DNA of 64,000 bases from Hyphococcus sp. (GCA_021604585.1 BQJG01000005.1:28842-92841); one strand, 5' to 3'. Positions 15,959-25,054 are shown, numbered from the stretch's first letter. A program made the numbers and translations. The notes: generated by a model from the sequence alone, not told the origin.

Positions 15959-16666
15959 ATTAAGCATCTGATGGCCGCTTTTGCAGCCACCACGCTGATG
16001 GCTGCGCCGGCGTCGGCGAAACTGATCAGCTTTGCAGACTTTGACGCTGGCAATGAAGGTGGAATCGCCAATGGATCTTCAATTGATTTTGGCGACGGTG
16101 TCGTCATCGGTTTTGAATCGAATAGCGGACTGAATGCAAGCTCTGGCGGCTGGAGCCGCAGCATTCAATACAATCCCTATTTCGACGATGTTTCCGGCGG
16201 CAAGCCAGGCGGCCTTGGCGTTTGCCGGGCGCTCGACGGCGCTGCAGGTAATGGTGCTCCGGGAGCAGAGTGCGCTGACGCGAGCGACGACAGCATTGAC
16301 GGAGAAATGGGATCTAACGAAGGAATCATCCTGACCTTTTTCGGACAAAATTTTGACCTCCTTTCCTTGTCGTTCCGGGATGGCGATCACAACTCGCTTA
16401 ATGCTTCGAACGGGCTCGTCTATTTCTTCCAGTATTCGCCCGCACGCGGCGACGTGGTCTTTGGAACGACGACATTCGCCGATCTGGTAATGCGCGCAAT
16501 CGCCGGGGAATTCACAGATACGAACACATTTGGCCTGCGCTATGTGAATACGGAATTTTATCTGGAAGCTATCTCCGACGTGCCGCTTCCGGCCGCTCTG
16601 CCCGTATTGTTAGCCGGTCTTGGCGGCCTCGGATTTGCCTCAAGAAAGCGCAAAAACACCGCCTAA
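15959..16666 (+). CDS. VPLPA-CTERM sorted exported protein, possible ATT start
   Basis: An exported protein of about 235 residues. The C-terminus has the complete sorting signal DVPLPAALPVLLAGLGGLGF followed by ASRKRKN: motif, hydrophobic helix, basic tail. Such signals are cut by an exosortase, which is not in this window. The first ATG in frame (15971) gives a signal peptide lacking its basic start. An ATT at 15959, 11 bases after AAGGGG, would give a canonical MKHLMAAFAATTLMAAPASA signal. An in-frame stop sits at 15941. The mature part is Gly/Asp/Asn-rich, beta-type, with no known domain. Confidence 0.8.
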   Translation: MKHLMAAFAATTLMAAPASAKLISFADFDAGNEGGIANGSSIDFGDGVVIGFESNSGLNASSGGWSRSIQYNPYFDDVSGGKPGGLGVCRALDGAAGNGAPGAECADASDDSIDGEMGSNEGIILTFFGQNFDLLSLSFRDGDHNSLNASNGLVYFFQYSPARGDVVFGTTTFADLVMRAIAGEFTDTNTFGLRYVNTEFYLEAISDVPLPAALPVLLAGLGGLGFASRKRKNTA

Positions 16667-16689
16667 TTGCTTGATCAAGCAGCGATTTT

Positions 16690-16719
16690 AAAACCGGCCC
16701 TTTTGGGGCCGGTTTTTTT
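16690..16719 (+). terminator. Rho-independent terminator after VPLPA-CTERM gene
   Basis: A perfect hairpin, AAAACCGGCCC with GGGGCCGGTTTT and a TTTT loop, ends in a run of seven T. It separates the VPLPA-CTERM gene from the NfeD operon. Confidence 0.9.
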
Positions 16720-16828
16720 ATGGCGATTCAGTCTGACACTTCTACGGAGAGGGCTGAGGGAACCTTTGACATTGAAACTCTCGCACGCGAGCTTACATCC
16801 TTTAATGCACGTCAGGGGTGAGGGCGAA

Positions 16829-18373
16829 ATGGCGCGACAAGCAAGGCTTTGGGGTTTTTCCGGACTGTTTGCTTTCGGGCTGATTTTGCTGGGGTTGAGC
16901 GCTTTTGCTCAAACTAACGGCGATCAGTCGCGCTCCGGCGTTATCCTCACGCTAAACGGCGCGGTCACGCCGCCCACAGCACAATATCTTGAGCGGGAAA
17001 TCCAGGCGGCTTCCGACGCCGGCAAAGAAATCATCATCCTCGAAATCGACACGCCCGGCGGGCTAATGGATTCGATGAAGACAATCATCAAGGCCATCCT
17101 TGCCTCGGATACGCCAGTTGCAACTTACGTCTCGCCGCAAGGCGCGCGCTCGGCCAGCGCCGGGCTCTACATCATGTATTCGGCGCATGTTTCCGCCATG
17201 GCGCCCGCGACCAATACCGGCGCAGCGACGCCGGTCGAGGTTGGCGGCGCCCCTTCGGAAAAAAGCCCGTTCGACGAAAACGACCCGGGCTTCGCGCCAG
17301 ATGATGAAAATAAAACTGACCCAGAAGATGCGCGCGATGTGAGCAATCCCGAGGCGGCGCAAGGCGGCGCCGATGCAGAAACTTTAGATGATCCGCGTGA
17401 TAGCGCGCCCGAATCCGCCCGAGATCGCGACCGGACTGCATCATCGCCGCTTTCTTCCAACGACGCGTTGCGCGCAAAAATAATCAACGATTCCGTTGCG
17501 TATATTCGCGCGCTTGCGGAAGAGCGAAATCGAAACGCTGACTGGGCGGAAAGCGCCGTACGCGATGCGGCATCCGTCACCGCTAATGAAGCGCTGGAGT
17601 TGGGCGTCATCGATATCATCGCCACGGATATTGACGACCTGATGACTCAAATGAACGGCCGCACGGTTGCCGTCGCATCAGGAGAGAAAACACTCAACAC
17701 TGAAAATGTTCGGCTTGAGCGTGTCGAGCCGAGCCTTGTTGAGCGCATCCTCAGCTTGATCGCCGACCCTAATGTCGCCGTGATTTTAATGTCGCTCGCG
17801 ACGACGGGCATCATAATCGAGATGTGGAATCCGGGGTCGATTTTTCCGGGCGTGGTCGGCGTCGTCTGCCTGCTGCTTGGCTTTTACGCATTCCAGGTTC
17901 TGCCCTTTAATGCACTGGGCCTGGCTTTGATTATTGTTGGCGCGCTAATGATCCTCCTCGAAGCCTATACGCCCACTCTCGGTCTTGTCGGGCTCGCCGG
18001 ACTTGCGGTTTTTGGGTTCGGCTTGTTTATCGTTTTTCCGGAAGGCTTCCGGGTGTCTGCGGCGGTGATTGGAACAATCATGGCGATCGCCGGCGCCTTT
18101 CTCGGTCTTATCCTGTTTGCCGTGGTCGGCTCGCGCAGCCACGGCCCGATGATCGGCTCTGAGGCCATTCGCAAGCGTGAAGGCGTTGTTGATGACTGGG
18201 ACGGCAAGGAGGGCTGGGTCGTCATCGAAGGCGAACGCTGGCGCGCGCGCGCCGACAAACCGCTGTCTCGCGGCGACCGCGTGCGGGTGATCGAAGTTGA
18301 CGGGCTTGTGCTGGTGGTCAAACATGCGAAAGCTGGCGGCTTGCTAAGCGGGCTGCAGCCGAAAGAGGCGTAG
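16829..18373 (+). CDS. NfeD1b-type membrane serine protease
   Basis: 514 residues from the ATG at 16829 (GAGGG upstream); the frame to 16667 runs through a terminator and is not used. After a signal peptide comes a ClpP-class protease domain: EIDTPGGLMDSMKTIIKAIL, then ARSASAGLYIMYSAH with Ser110 as likely nucleophile and Lys217 (RAKIINDSVAYIR) as its partner. Between them lies an acidic, low-complexity insert (about 130-205). Then come four to five membrane helices (about 305-440) and a C-terminal OB fold. Homologues cleave stomatin tails; a stomatin is encoded two genes downstream. Confidence 0.92.
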   Translation: MARQARLWGFSGLFAFGLILLGLSAFAQTNGDQSRSGVILTLNGAVTPPTAQYLEREIQAASDAGKEIIILEIDTPGGLMDSMKTIIKAILASDTPVATYVSPQGARSASAGLYIMYSAHVSAMAPATNTGAATPVEVGGAPSEKSPFDENDPGFAPDDENKTDPEDARDVSNPEAAQGGADAETLDDPRDSAPESARDRDRTASSPLSSNDALRAKIINDSVAYIRALAEERNRNADWAESAVRDAASVTANEALELGVIDIIATDIDDLMTQMNGRTVAVASGEKTLNTENVRLERVEPSLVERILSLIADPNVAVILMSLATTGIIIEMWNPGSIFPGVVGVVCLLLGFYAFQVLPFNALGLALIIVGALMILLEAYTPTLGLVGLAGLAVFGFGLFIVFPEGFRVSAAVIGTIMAIAGAFLGLILFAVVGSRSHGPMIGSEAIRKREGVVDDWDGKEGWVVIEGERWRARADKPLSRGDRVRVIEVDGLVLVVKHAKAGGLLSGLQPKEA

Positions 18374-18377
18374 GCGG

Positions 18378-18692
18378 ATGATTGACTTTGTCGGACTGCC
18401 CGACCACCCCGTGCGCTTTTTCGCCATCGCAATTTTTGCGGGCTTCGCTCTCGTCGCAATCGTCAAGCTTTACGGGCTTTTCTTCATGCGGTGGAAGACG
18501 CCTTTTCGCGTGGGGGACGCCATGAATGTCAACCACGCTGAAGTCGTGGAATGGAGTGACGACAAGGGGTATGTTTCAGCCGGCGGCGAATTGTGGCGCG
18601 CTTCTTCCAAAGAGGCGCTTCAGCCGGGTGATGCGGTGACGATCGTTTCTGTTGAAGGACTATCGCTGAAAGTTAAAAAGCTTCCCGCCTAG
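18378..18692 (+). CDS. Short NfeD-like membrane protein
   Basis: 104 residues. One hydrophobic N-terminal segment (about 12-36) is followed by a beta-rich NfeD OB-fold seen in YVSAGGELWRASSKEALQPG and DAVTIVSVEGLSLKVKKL. This repeats the C-terminal domain of the larger NfeD protein, whose gene ends 4 bases upstream. It is probably an accessory subunit of the NfeD-stomatin membrane complex. No catalytic residues. Confidence 0.85.
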   Translation: MIDFVGLPDHPVRFFAIAIFAGFALVAIVKLYGLFFMRWKTPFRVGDAMNVNHAEVVEWSDDKGYVSAGGELWRASSKEALQPGDAVTIVSVEGLSLKVKKLPA

Positions 18693-18733
18693 AACGCGCC
18701 TGATGCGTTCGGCGTTTGAAAAAGGAGATTTCC

Positions 18734-19483
18734 ATGGGCAGCCTTGGCCTACTCGCACCACTCGTTTTCTTCGCCTTCTTCATTCTCGTCAACGTGATCA
18801 AGATCCTGCGAGAATACGAAAGGGGTGTTGTTTTCACGCTAGGCCGCGTGGGCCGGAAAGCGGCCGGTCCCGGACTGGTCATACTCGTCCCGTTCATCCA
18901 GCAGATGCGCAAGATCGACATGCGCACATTGGTGCATGACGTCCCCACACAAGACGTGATTTCACAGGACAACGTATCGGTGAAGGTCAATGCGGTGATT
19001 TATTATCGCGTGGTCGACGCGGTGCGCGCAGTGGTTCAGGTTGAAAACTATATGGCCGCGACCAGTCAACTGGCGCAGACCACGCTACGGTCTGTGCTCG
19101 GCAAGCACGATCTCGACGAAATGCTGCAGGAGCGCGACAAGCTCAACAAGGACATTCAGGAAATTCTCGATCACCAGACCGAAGCCTGGGGCATCAAGGT
19201 TTCCAATGTCGAAATCAAGCACGTGGACGTTGACCCCTCGATGATCCGCGCCATCGCGAGGCAAGCCGAAGCGGAGCGCGAGCGGCGATCGAAGGTCATC
19301 CTGGCTGAAGGCGAGTTTCAAGCGGCCGCGAAGCTGGCTGAGGCGGCGACAGTGCTCGCAGAATCGCCCGGCGCCATGGAGCTGCGCTATCTCAACTCGC
19401 TACAGGACATTGCAGGCGACCGCACCAACACCATCGTCTTTCCATTCTCCCTGAAGGATGCTGTCGACCGGTTCGGGCGTTAA
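18734..19483 (+). CDS. Stomatin/SPFH (slipin) membrane scaffold protein
   Basis: 249 residues from the ATG at 18734, with AAAGGAG six bases upstream. An N-terminal membrane helix (about 3-22) is followed by the SPFH core: EYERGVVFTLGRVGRKAAGP, PFIQQMRKIDMRT, QDVISQDNVSVKVNAVIYYR, and a coiled coil AEAERERRSKVILAEGE. This is the prokaryotic stomatin (PHB) class that oligomerises in lipid microdomains. It is third in an operon with two NfeD genes, the usual protease-scaffold arrangement. Confidence 0.94.
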   Translation: MGSLGLLAPLVFFAFFILVNVIKILREYERGVVFTLGRVGRKAAGPGLVILVPFIQQMRKIDMRTLVHDVPTQDVISQDNVSVKVNAVIYYRVVDAVRAVVQVENYMAATSQLAQTTLRSVLGKHDLDEMLQERDKLNKDIQEILDHQTEAWGIKVSNVEIKHVDVDPSMIRAIARQAEAERERRSKVILAEGEFQAAAKLAEAATVLAESPGAMELRYLNSLQDIAGDRTNTIVFPFSLKDAVDRFGR

Positions 19484-19700
19484 CCATATTAGGGCTGAGC
19501 TGGCCTCTCAGCCGTCACGAAATTGTTGAATTTCCGCAACACCCGGGCGTGACCTCGCGTGCTGACTGCTATTTCCGCATTGAGACACGCACTTTACAGC
19601 TAATGTACGCTGGCAAAATGTCGATATCCGCCATCAGGGATGGGGAACCGATACGTTACGACGCCGGGACTACCGGCGCGCCACATTTAGGGAGGAATTC

Positions 19701-22022
19701 ATGAAACTCGGCCTCATCGCCAGAACATCTGCTATTGCGCTTGCTGCATCCATGGCGGCGCCAACACTGGCCCACGCACAATCTGCAGTCGACGTGCTGC
19801 GCGACACCATCCTCGTAACCGGCACCAAAAAGAAGGACGCCGAAAACGTTCAGGACGTGCCGCTGGCTGTCACCGCTTACGGCGCTGACCAACTCGATGC
19901 GCTTAAGGTTCGCGATCTGCAGAACCTAACAACATCAATCCCGAACGTGTCGTTCGATGACATTGGCACCACGCGCGGCGTTGCCAACTTCTCAATCCGC
20001 GGCCTTGGCATCAACTCATCAATTCCGGCGATTGACCCGACCGTCGGCGTTTTCAAAGACGGCGTTTATCTGGGACAGAACGGCGGCGTCGTGCTCGACA
20101 TCTTCGACCTGGAATCAATCGAAGTTCTGCGCGGCCCGCAAGGCATTCTGTTTGGCCGCAACGTGACCGGCGGCGCGGTGCTGTTGAATTACAAGCGCCC
20201 GTCCTTTGACGGCTTTAACGCCTCGATGAAAACAGCCGTTGAAAGCGGGCTTCGTTCGACTGGCGAGAACTATTACGCTATGGGCGCAATCAGCGGACCC
20301 ATCATTGAAGATGTGCTCGCGGCTCGCATCTCCGTCTATTACAACAAGGATCAGGGCTATCACCGCCGCTATCTGGGCGGCCCGGTTCCGAACGCCATCG
20401 CACCAAGCGTTTACGGCGCGCTCGCGCCATTGGTCCTGGGGCCTGGCACCGACGCCTTTACGAATTTTGGCAAGGCGAAGACCTGGATCATTCGCCCATC
20501 GCTGACCTTCCGCCCAAACGACTCAATCGAGTTCTATGTCAGCTATGAGCACTTTGAGAGTGAAGGCGATGGCCCGGCGTCTCAAAACCATGCCTCTGGC
20601 CTTGGCGGCATGAACCCATTCTTCAGCGCTGATCGGGATAGCTTCGAGTTCTCAATCGACAATCCGGGCTTCTACGAAACAGAAGCCGATCAACTGACGG
20701 TCGAAACCACAATCGACGTGCCGTTTGGCGACGGCGCCATCACCAACATTTTCGGCTGGCGCGACACCTCAGGCTCCACAGGCGGCGATATCGACGCAAC
20801 GCCGCTATTCTTGTTCCATTCAAACTCTGAATCCGCACAAGATCAATGGTCCAACGAACTTCGCTATAATGGCACCTTCGGCAATGTCGACATAACGGCC
20901 GGCGCCTACTACTTCACGCAAGATGTGGCGTATACAGAGCGGCGTTTCATTCTTGGCGGCTTCCAGAATTTCTCTGGCGGCGGACGCATGGACCACAATG
21001 TTGTGGGCTTGTTTGGACAAGCCGACATCAGCCTGTCGGACGCATTGGTGCTGACTGCTGGCGGACGCTGGACGAAAGAAGAAAAAGATGTTGAAATCGC
21101 GAATATCCGCGCCAACGGCAATATTTCGTCAACCGTATTCGGCGTTCCCGGCTGCGGCGTGGTCGACGGCACGTGCCCGGTCGACTTCGCGGATTCTGAA
21201 AGCTGGACAAACTTCACGCCGAAGATTGGCGTTACGTGGACAGCAAGCGATTCGCTGAATGTTTATGCCCATTGGACTCAGGGCGTGCGGTCGGGCGGGT
21301 ACAATTTCCGCAACACCTCAACGACCGTCTTCAATCCTGGCCCTTGGGACGAAGAAAAGGTCAACGCCTTCGAAATCGGCATGAAGGTGCAGCCTGGCGG
21401 CGGTCGCGCAACACTCAATGCCGCCGCCTATTACAACGACATCAACGGCATGCAGCGGGAAATCAACCTGCCTGATCCGGTGACTGGCGTCGTTCAGATC
21501 ATTGATAACACGGCCGATGCAACAATCTGGGGCTTTGAGGCAGAGGGGCAGTTTGCCGTTACGGACAGCCTGTTGCTTACCGGCTATGTTGGATACACGA
21601 ACGGCGAATATGACAAAATCTTCGCGGACCTTAACGGCACGACCGGCGTCATTGACGCCACTGATTTCGCGTTGGAAATCCCCCGTCTGGTGCCTTGGAC
21701 GTACGGCGCTGGGTTTGTTCACTCGCTTCCATTGAACGAATCGATAGTCGTGAACTCACGGTTCAGCTATTCTCATCGTGATATGTCCTTCTACACGGAC
21801 AACAATCTCGGCACGCTGAATGCGCTCAACATTATCGACGCCAGCGTGGCGCTGGGGTTGATGGATGGAAAAGTTGAGCTGTCGCTTTACGGCAAAAACC
21901 TGCTCCATGAAGTGAACCATGGCGGCGATACGCAGCTGCCCGCTTCGCTGGGCGGCGGCACCTTCTCGCCGCTAACCAAGGGCCGGGTGGTCGGGATTGA
22001 GCTCCAGCTCAATCTGAACTAA
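19701..22022 (+). CDS. TonB-dependent outer membrane receptor
   Basis: 773 residues. A signal peptide ends at AHA-QSA (about residue 27). The TonB-box-like region DTILVTGTKKKDAENVQDVP leads into the plug domain (about 45-165) with NFSIRGLGINSS and SIEVLRGPQGILFGRNVTGG. The remaining 600 residues are a 22-stranded barrel, ending FSPLTKGRVVGIELQLNLN with an aromatic-poor last strand. It would take up siderophores, vitamin B12, glycans or similar; the substrate cannot be told from sequence and no transport or degradation genes are adjacent. AGGGAGGAATTC lies just before the ATG. Confidence 0.94.
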   Translation: MKLGLIARTSAIALAASMAAPTLAHAQSAVDVLRDTILVTGTKKKDAENVQDVPLAVTAYGADQLDALKVRDLQNLTTSIPNVSFDDIGTTRGVANFSIRGLGINSSIPAIDPTVGVFKDGVYLGQNGGVVLDIFDLESIEVLRGPQGILFGRNVTGGAVLLNYKRPSFDGFNASMKTAVESGLRSTGENYYAMGAISGPIIEDVLAARISVYYNKDQGYHRRYLGGPVPNAIAPSVYGALAPLVLGPGTDAFTNFGKAKTWIIRPSLTFRPNDSIEFYVSYEHFESEGDGPASQNHASGLGGMNPFFSADRDSFEFSIDNPGFYETEADQLTVETTIDVPFGDGAITNIFGWRDTSGSTGGDIDATPLFLFHSNSESAQDQWSNELRYNGTFGNVDITAGAYYFTQDVAYTERRFILGGFQNFSGGGRMDHNVVGLFGQADISLSDALVLTAGGRWTKEEKDVEIANIRANGNISSTVFGVPGCGVVDGTCPVDFADSESWTNFTPKIGVTWTASDSLNVYAHWTQGVRSGGYNFRNTSTTVFNPGPWDEEKVNAFEIGMKVQPGGGRATLNAAAYYNDINGMQREINLPDPVTGVVQIIDNTADATIWGFEAEGQFAVTDSLLLTGYVGYTNGEYDKIFADLNGTTGVIDATDFALEIPRLVPWTYGAGFVHSLPLNESIVVNSRFSYSHRDMSFYTDNNLGTLNALNIIDASVALGLMDGKVELSLYGKNLLHEVNHGGDTQLPASLGGGTFSPLTKGRVVGIELQLNLN

Positions 22023-22041
22023 GGCCCCAGCCAGTTCTGAA

Positions 22042-22078
22042 GGAAAAAGCCCGGCGCTCATGCGCCGGGCTTTTTCTT
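22042..22078 (+). terminator. Rho-independent terminator after TonB receptor
   Basis: AAGCCCGGCGC pairs with GCGCCGGGCTT around a TCAT loop, followed by TTTCTTTT. It ends the receptor transcript. Confidence 0.9.
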
Positions 22079-22106
22079 TTATTGCAGGGCGTCGTATAGG
22101 GCTGCC

Positions 22107-22373
22107 GTGACAACCGAACCAACACCCCCTCCCCTCGTCCTTGATGTCAGCGGCTATCGCTGCCCGATGCCGGTCATCCGGATGGAGGCGTGCCTGCGGC
22201 GGCTGCCGCCCGGCGCCCGTCTGCTGGTTCGGGCCGACGATCCAATCGCCGCAATTGATATCCCGCATTTCTGTCACCAGGCCGGCCATCTGGCTGTCCG
22301 CCAGGCCGATGAGGCGTCCCAAGCGGGCCCGATTTGCGTCTTTATGGTCACGCGGGGCTCAAATCCGGCGTAA
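22107..22373 (+). CDS. TusA-family sulfurtransferase
   Basis: 88 residues. The N-terminal half has the family motif YRCPMPVIRMEACLRRLPPG, with Cys19 in the CPxP turn as sulfur carrier, and GARLLVRADDPIAAIDIPHF as the second half of the small alpha/beta fold. TusA-like proteins carry persulfide sulfur for tRNA thiolation, molybdenum cofactor or sulfur metabolism; which of these applies is unclear. It stands alone between the receptor terminator and the Sel1 gene. Confidence 0.88.
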   Translation: MTTEPTPPPLVLDVSGYRCPMPVIRMEACLRRLPPGARLLVRADDPIAAIDIPHFCHQAGHLAVRQADEASQAGPICVFMVTRGSNPA

Positions 22374-22463
22374 TTCGGCCTGATCGGCGCTTTGTGAAGC
22401 GGGGCCGCGACGCTGAGGGGGCGGACTTTTGATTTCAGGAATGGTAAAGGTTAATGTGGAGAG

Positions 22464-22477
22464 ACGCCTCGAGGCGT
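22464..22477. promoter_or_regulatory. Perfect 14-bp palindrome upstream of the Sel1/beta-helix genes
   Basis: ACGCCTCGAGGCGT is fully self-complementary and lies in the 215-base gap before the Sel1 protein gene (start 22589). It may be an operator; no regulator is known to match. Confidence 0.35.
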
Positions 22478-22588
22478 GCTTTAATGCGCAATCGGGCGGG
22501 CGCGCTGCAGGGATTGGCGCGCAAGGTCCAGTCTAGCGCCGCCGGGGCGCGAGTGGCGTCCCGGAAGTCTGTCAGGGGAAGCGGGGAT

Positions 22589-23896
22589 ATGAAAAGAGAT
22601 CCGAAAATGCTGTTTGAAAAAACGCGCCAGCTGCTTGGCGTTATGGCTGCCGCGTCAGCGCTGGCGCTCGCCGCAGCGAGTCCGGCCCACGCAACCTATG
22701 AGGCGGGCATTGAGGCCTACAAGAACGGCCAGTATGCGCAGGCGCTCGATTTATGGCGCCGGTTCGCAGTCGCTGGCGATGTTCGCTCCAAGAAAATTCT
22801 TGGCGATGTATACTCCGGCAAGCCTTTGGAAGCGGCTCGCGGCGCCAACGCGCCGCTCGAAGAGATCCCGGTGGACAACGTGCAGTCGCTGCTCTGGTAC
22901 ACGCTGGCGGCGTATCATGACTTCTCCGCATACCAACTTCCCACTGCAGAAGAGGTGAACGCGCAAATCCTCGCCGAAGCTCGGCTTACTGACATTCGTT
23001 TTCGGATGAGTTCCGGCGATGTCAGCAAGGCCGAAGCCATGGTCGCGCAAACATTTGAGGCTGGCAGCCCTTACGACATTTATCGCTTGGGCGAGATGTA
23101 TCAAAAGGGCGCTGGCGTAGAGAAAAACAACGCCAACGCATTGAAAATGTACGCCTTGGCGAAAGAGCGCGGTGTCGGCGAAGCGAGCGCGGCTTATGAA
23201 TATCTTGAGCCCTTGATGAACCCGAAAGAAATCGAGACCGCGCTTGAAAAGGCGGCGGAATGGCAGCCGCCGCTGCCGCCGGAGCACACCGGCAAAACAC
23301 GCCAGCAAGAAGAGCTTGAGCGCGTCAAGAAAGAGCTTGAAGAAATCAAGATGGCCGATGCTCTTGAAGCGGTCTCGGATATTGATGTTGAGCTGATCCA
23401 GCGTTCGCTTAACGCACTTGGCTTCCGCGCCGGCACTGTCGACAACAAACTTGGGCCTTCAACCCGCGACGCCATTCGCCGCTTCCAGTATTCTCAGGTC
23501 GCGCGCGACTATGACAAGACCGAAGATGAAAAGCAGTCCGTTGTCACCGGCGTGCTGACGCCGCGCCAAACAGTCGACCTCTTCGGCGATGCCGCCAAGG
23601 CCAAGCATCCAATGTCGCAATATGTCTATGGCATCATGCATGTCCGCGGCATTGGCGTTGAACAAGATGGAACGGAGGCGGTTCGCTGGCTCACGGAAGC
23701 GGCGGCGCAAAACCTCGCCATCGCCCATTACGCCCTCGGCGTTGTTTACCGTGACGGCACAACGGGTCTCAATGAAGTGGCGCCGGATGAACGCAAATCC
23801 GCGTTCCACCTCGCGCGCGCATCAGCGCTCGGCTACACGCCGGCCAATGACGCGTTACGCCGGCTCAGCTTCGAATACACACGCGACAATCAGTAG
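22589..23896 (+). CDS. Exported Sel1-repeat protein with peptidoglycan-binding domain
   Basis: 435 residues from the ATG at 22589 (GGGG upstream). A signal peptide MKRDPKMLFEKTRQLLGVMA... ends at AHA. Sel1/TPR-like repeats occur twice: around residues 155-210 (DIYRLGEMYQKGAGVEKNNA) and 335-405 (YVYGIMHVRGIGVEQDGTEA, then HYALGVVYRDGTTG). Between them (about 265-305) is a PG_binding_1 domain, IQRSLNALGFRAGTVDNKLG then STRDAIRRFQ. Such proteins sit in the periplasm and link wall binding to protein partners, as PodJ and related polarity factors do. It is co-transcribed with the beta-helix protein 12 bases downstream. Confidence 0.87.
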   Translation: MKRDPKMLFEKTRQLLGVMAAASALALAAASPAHATYEAGIEAYKNGQYAQALDLWRRFAVAGDVRSKKILGDVYSGKPLEAARGANAPLEEIPVDNVQSLLWYTLAAYHDFSAYQLPTAEEVNAQILAEARLTDIRFRMSSGDVSKAEAMVAQTFEAGSPYDIYRLGEMYQKGAGVEKNNANALKMYALAKERGVGEASAAYEYLEPLMNPKEIETALEKAAEWQPPLPPEHTGKTRQQEELERVKKELEEIKMADALEAVSDIDVELIQRSLNALGFRAGTVDNKLGPSTRDAIRRFQYSQVARDYDKTEDEKQSVVTGVLTPRQTVDLFGDAAKAKHPMSQYVYGIMHVRGIGVEQDGTEAVRWLTEAAAQNLAIAHYALGVVYRDGTTGLNEVAPDERKSAFHLARASALGYTPANDALRRLSFEYTRDNQ

Positions 23897-23907
23897 GGGG
23901 TTAAGAG

Positions 23908-24981
23908 ATGACGCAACCACAGATGAACCATTTCGCCCCGGCTTTGCTGAAAATCGGCGCCGGCAGCCTGCTGGCGGCCGGTATGATCGTGACGAGCGCA
24001 CACGCCCAGTCGCTTGGCGGCTTTCCAATTCGTGAACCCGGCGCTGGCTCTTCAAGCTCTTCTGGCTCCACCGGCAGCGGCTCAAACAAGAACGGGCCTT
24101 TGCAGATCATCGTCGATGTCAACGGCCCCGGTCCGTATAAAACCATTTCGAAAGCGATCGACGATGTCGCTGAAGGCGGCGTCGTTTACGTCATGCACGG
24201 CGTTTACAACGAGTCGATCAATCTGACGAAGTCGGTCTTTATTCAAGGTGACCGCGGCCCGGGATCCGGCGTCGAGATCTCCGCGCCGATGAACACCACC
24301 TGCCTCAATTTCGCGCCGAAAGAAGGCACTGCCCATGCGGTGGTCGCCAACGTCCAGTTCGCCGCCAAGATTAACTCAGGCGCCGATGCCTGCATTAATG
24401 TTGATGCCGGCGTCTTTACGCTTAAAGAAAGCGACGTTCTGGGTTCCGGCGTGCGGCCCGCAGTCAAGATCAATGGCGGCACGGTGATGCTGGAAAAAAA
24501 TCGCATCAGCGCGGGTTCTGAAGGCGTCTTCGTCGCTCAGCCGCACTCGCTGTCACAGAGCTTCATCATCGACAACAAAATTCTTCAGAATAAAGTCGGC
24601 GTGGACATCGCATCCGGCAGCCGTTCGGATGTGGTTATTTCGGGGAATGAAATTTTCGACAATCTTGATTCCGGCGTGAAATCTTCCGGCTTTGGCTCGG
24701 CGAGCCTGATTGGCAACAAGATTCGCAACAACAAAGGCTCTGGCGTCATTCTCGACAAATACGCAAAACTCTCGCTCGTGCGCTACAATGAAATCGCCCA
24801 GAACAGCGGTGACGGCGTCGCCATTCCATTCGGCGTCAACGGCGTCATCGAAGACAATGAAATTGTCGGCAATAGCGGGATTTCGATCTTCCTGCGCGAT
24901 GGGCTTGAACCGAAAGTCACCAACAATTTCATCGACAATAATGGCGGCGACCGCAACAAAAAGAAAAAGCGCCGCCGCTAA
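23908..24981 (+). CDS. Secreted right-handed parallel beta-helix protein
   Basis: 357 residues. A signal peptide ends at AHA-QSL (about 34), then a Ser/Gly linker (about 47-60). The body is a pectate-lyase-like single-stranded right-handed beta-helix, starting VDVNGPGPYKTISKAIDDV, with repeated N-x-I-x2-N turns such as NEIFDNLDSGVKSS, NKIRNNKGSGVIL, NEIAQNSGDGVAI and NEIVGNSGISIFL. No acidic catalytic cluster of polysaccharide lyases can be pointed to. It ends in a very basic NKKKKRRR tail. Shares a transcript with the Sel1/peptidoglycan-binding gene, so an envelope role is likely. Confidence 0.85.
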   Translation: MTQPQMNHFAPALLKIGAGSLLAAGMIVTSAHAQSLGGFPIREPGAGSSSSSGSTGSGSNKNGPLQIIVDVNGPGPYKTISKAIDDVAEGGVVYVMHGVYNESINLTKSVFIQGDRGPGSGVEISAPMNTTCLNFAPKEGTAHAVVANVQFAAKINSGADACINVDAGVFTLKESDVLGSGVRPAVKINGGTVMLEKNRISAGSEGVFVAQPHSLSQSFIIDNKILQNKVGVDIASGSRSDVVISGNEIFDNLDSGVKSSGFGSASLIGNKIRNNKGSGVILDKYAKLSLVRYNEIAQNSGDGVAIPFGVNGVIEDNEIVGNSGISIFLRDGLEPKVTNNFIDNNGGDRNKKKKRRR

Positions 24982-24999
24982 GCCGAAAACCAAGAATGC

Positions 25000-25024
25000 A
25001 AAACCCCGCTTCGGCGGGGTTTTT
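25000..25024 (+). terminator. Rho-independent terminator after beta-helix gene
   Basis: AAAACCCCGC and GCGGGGTTTTT form a stem around a TTCG tetraloop, ending in a T run. Confidence 0.92.
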
Positions 25025-25054
25025 CTCATCGTAATTTCACAATGAAGGAACATC

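Noticed and set aside
16667..16828. Extended NfeD protein starting at 16667
   Set aside because: The extra part runs through a strong terminator hairpin and lacks a signal peptide; the ATG at 16829 has both a ribosome site and a signal.
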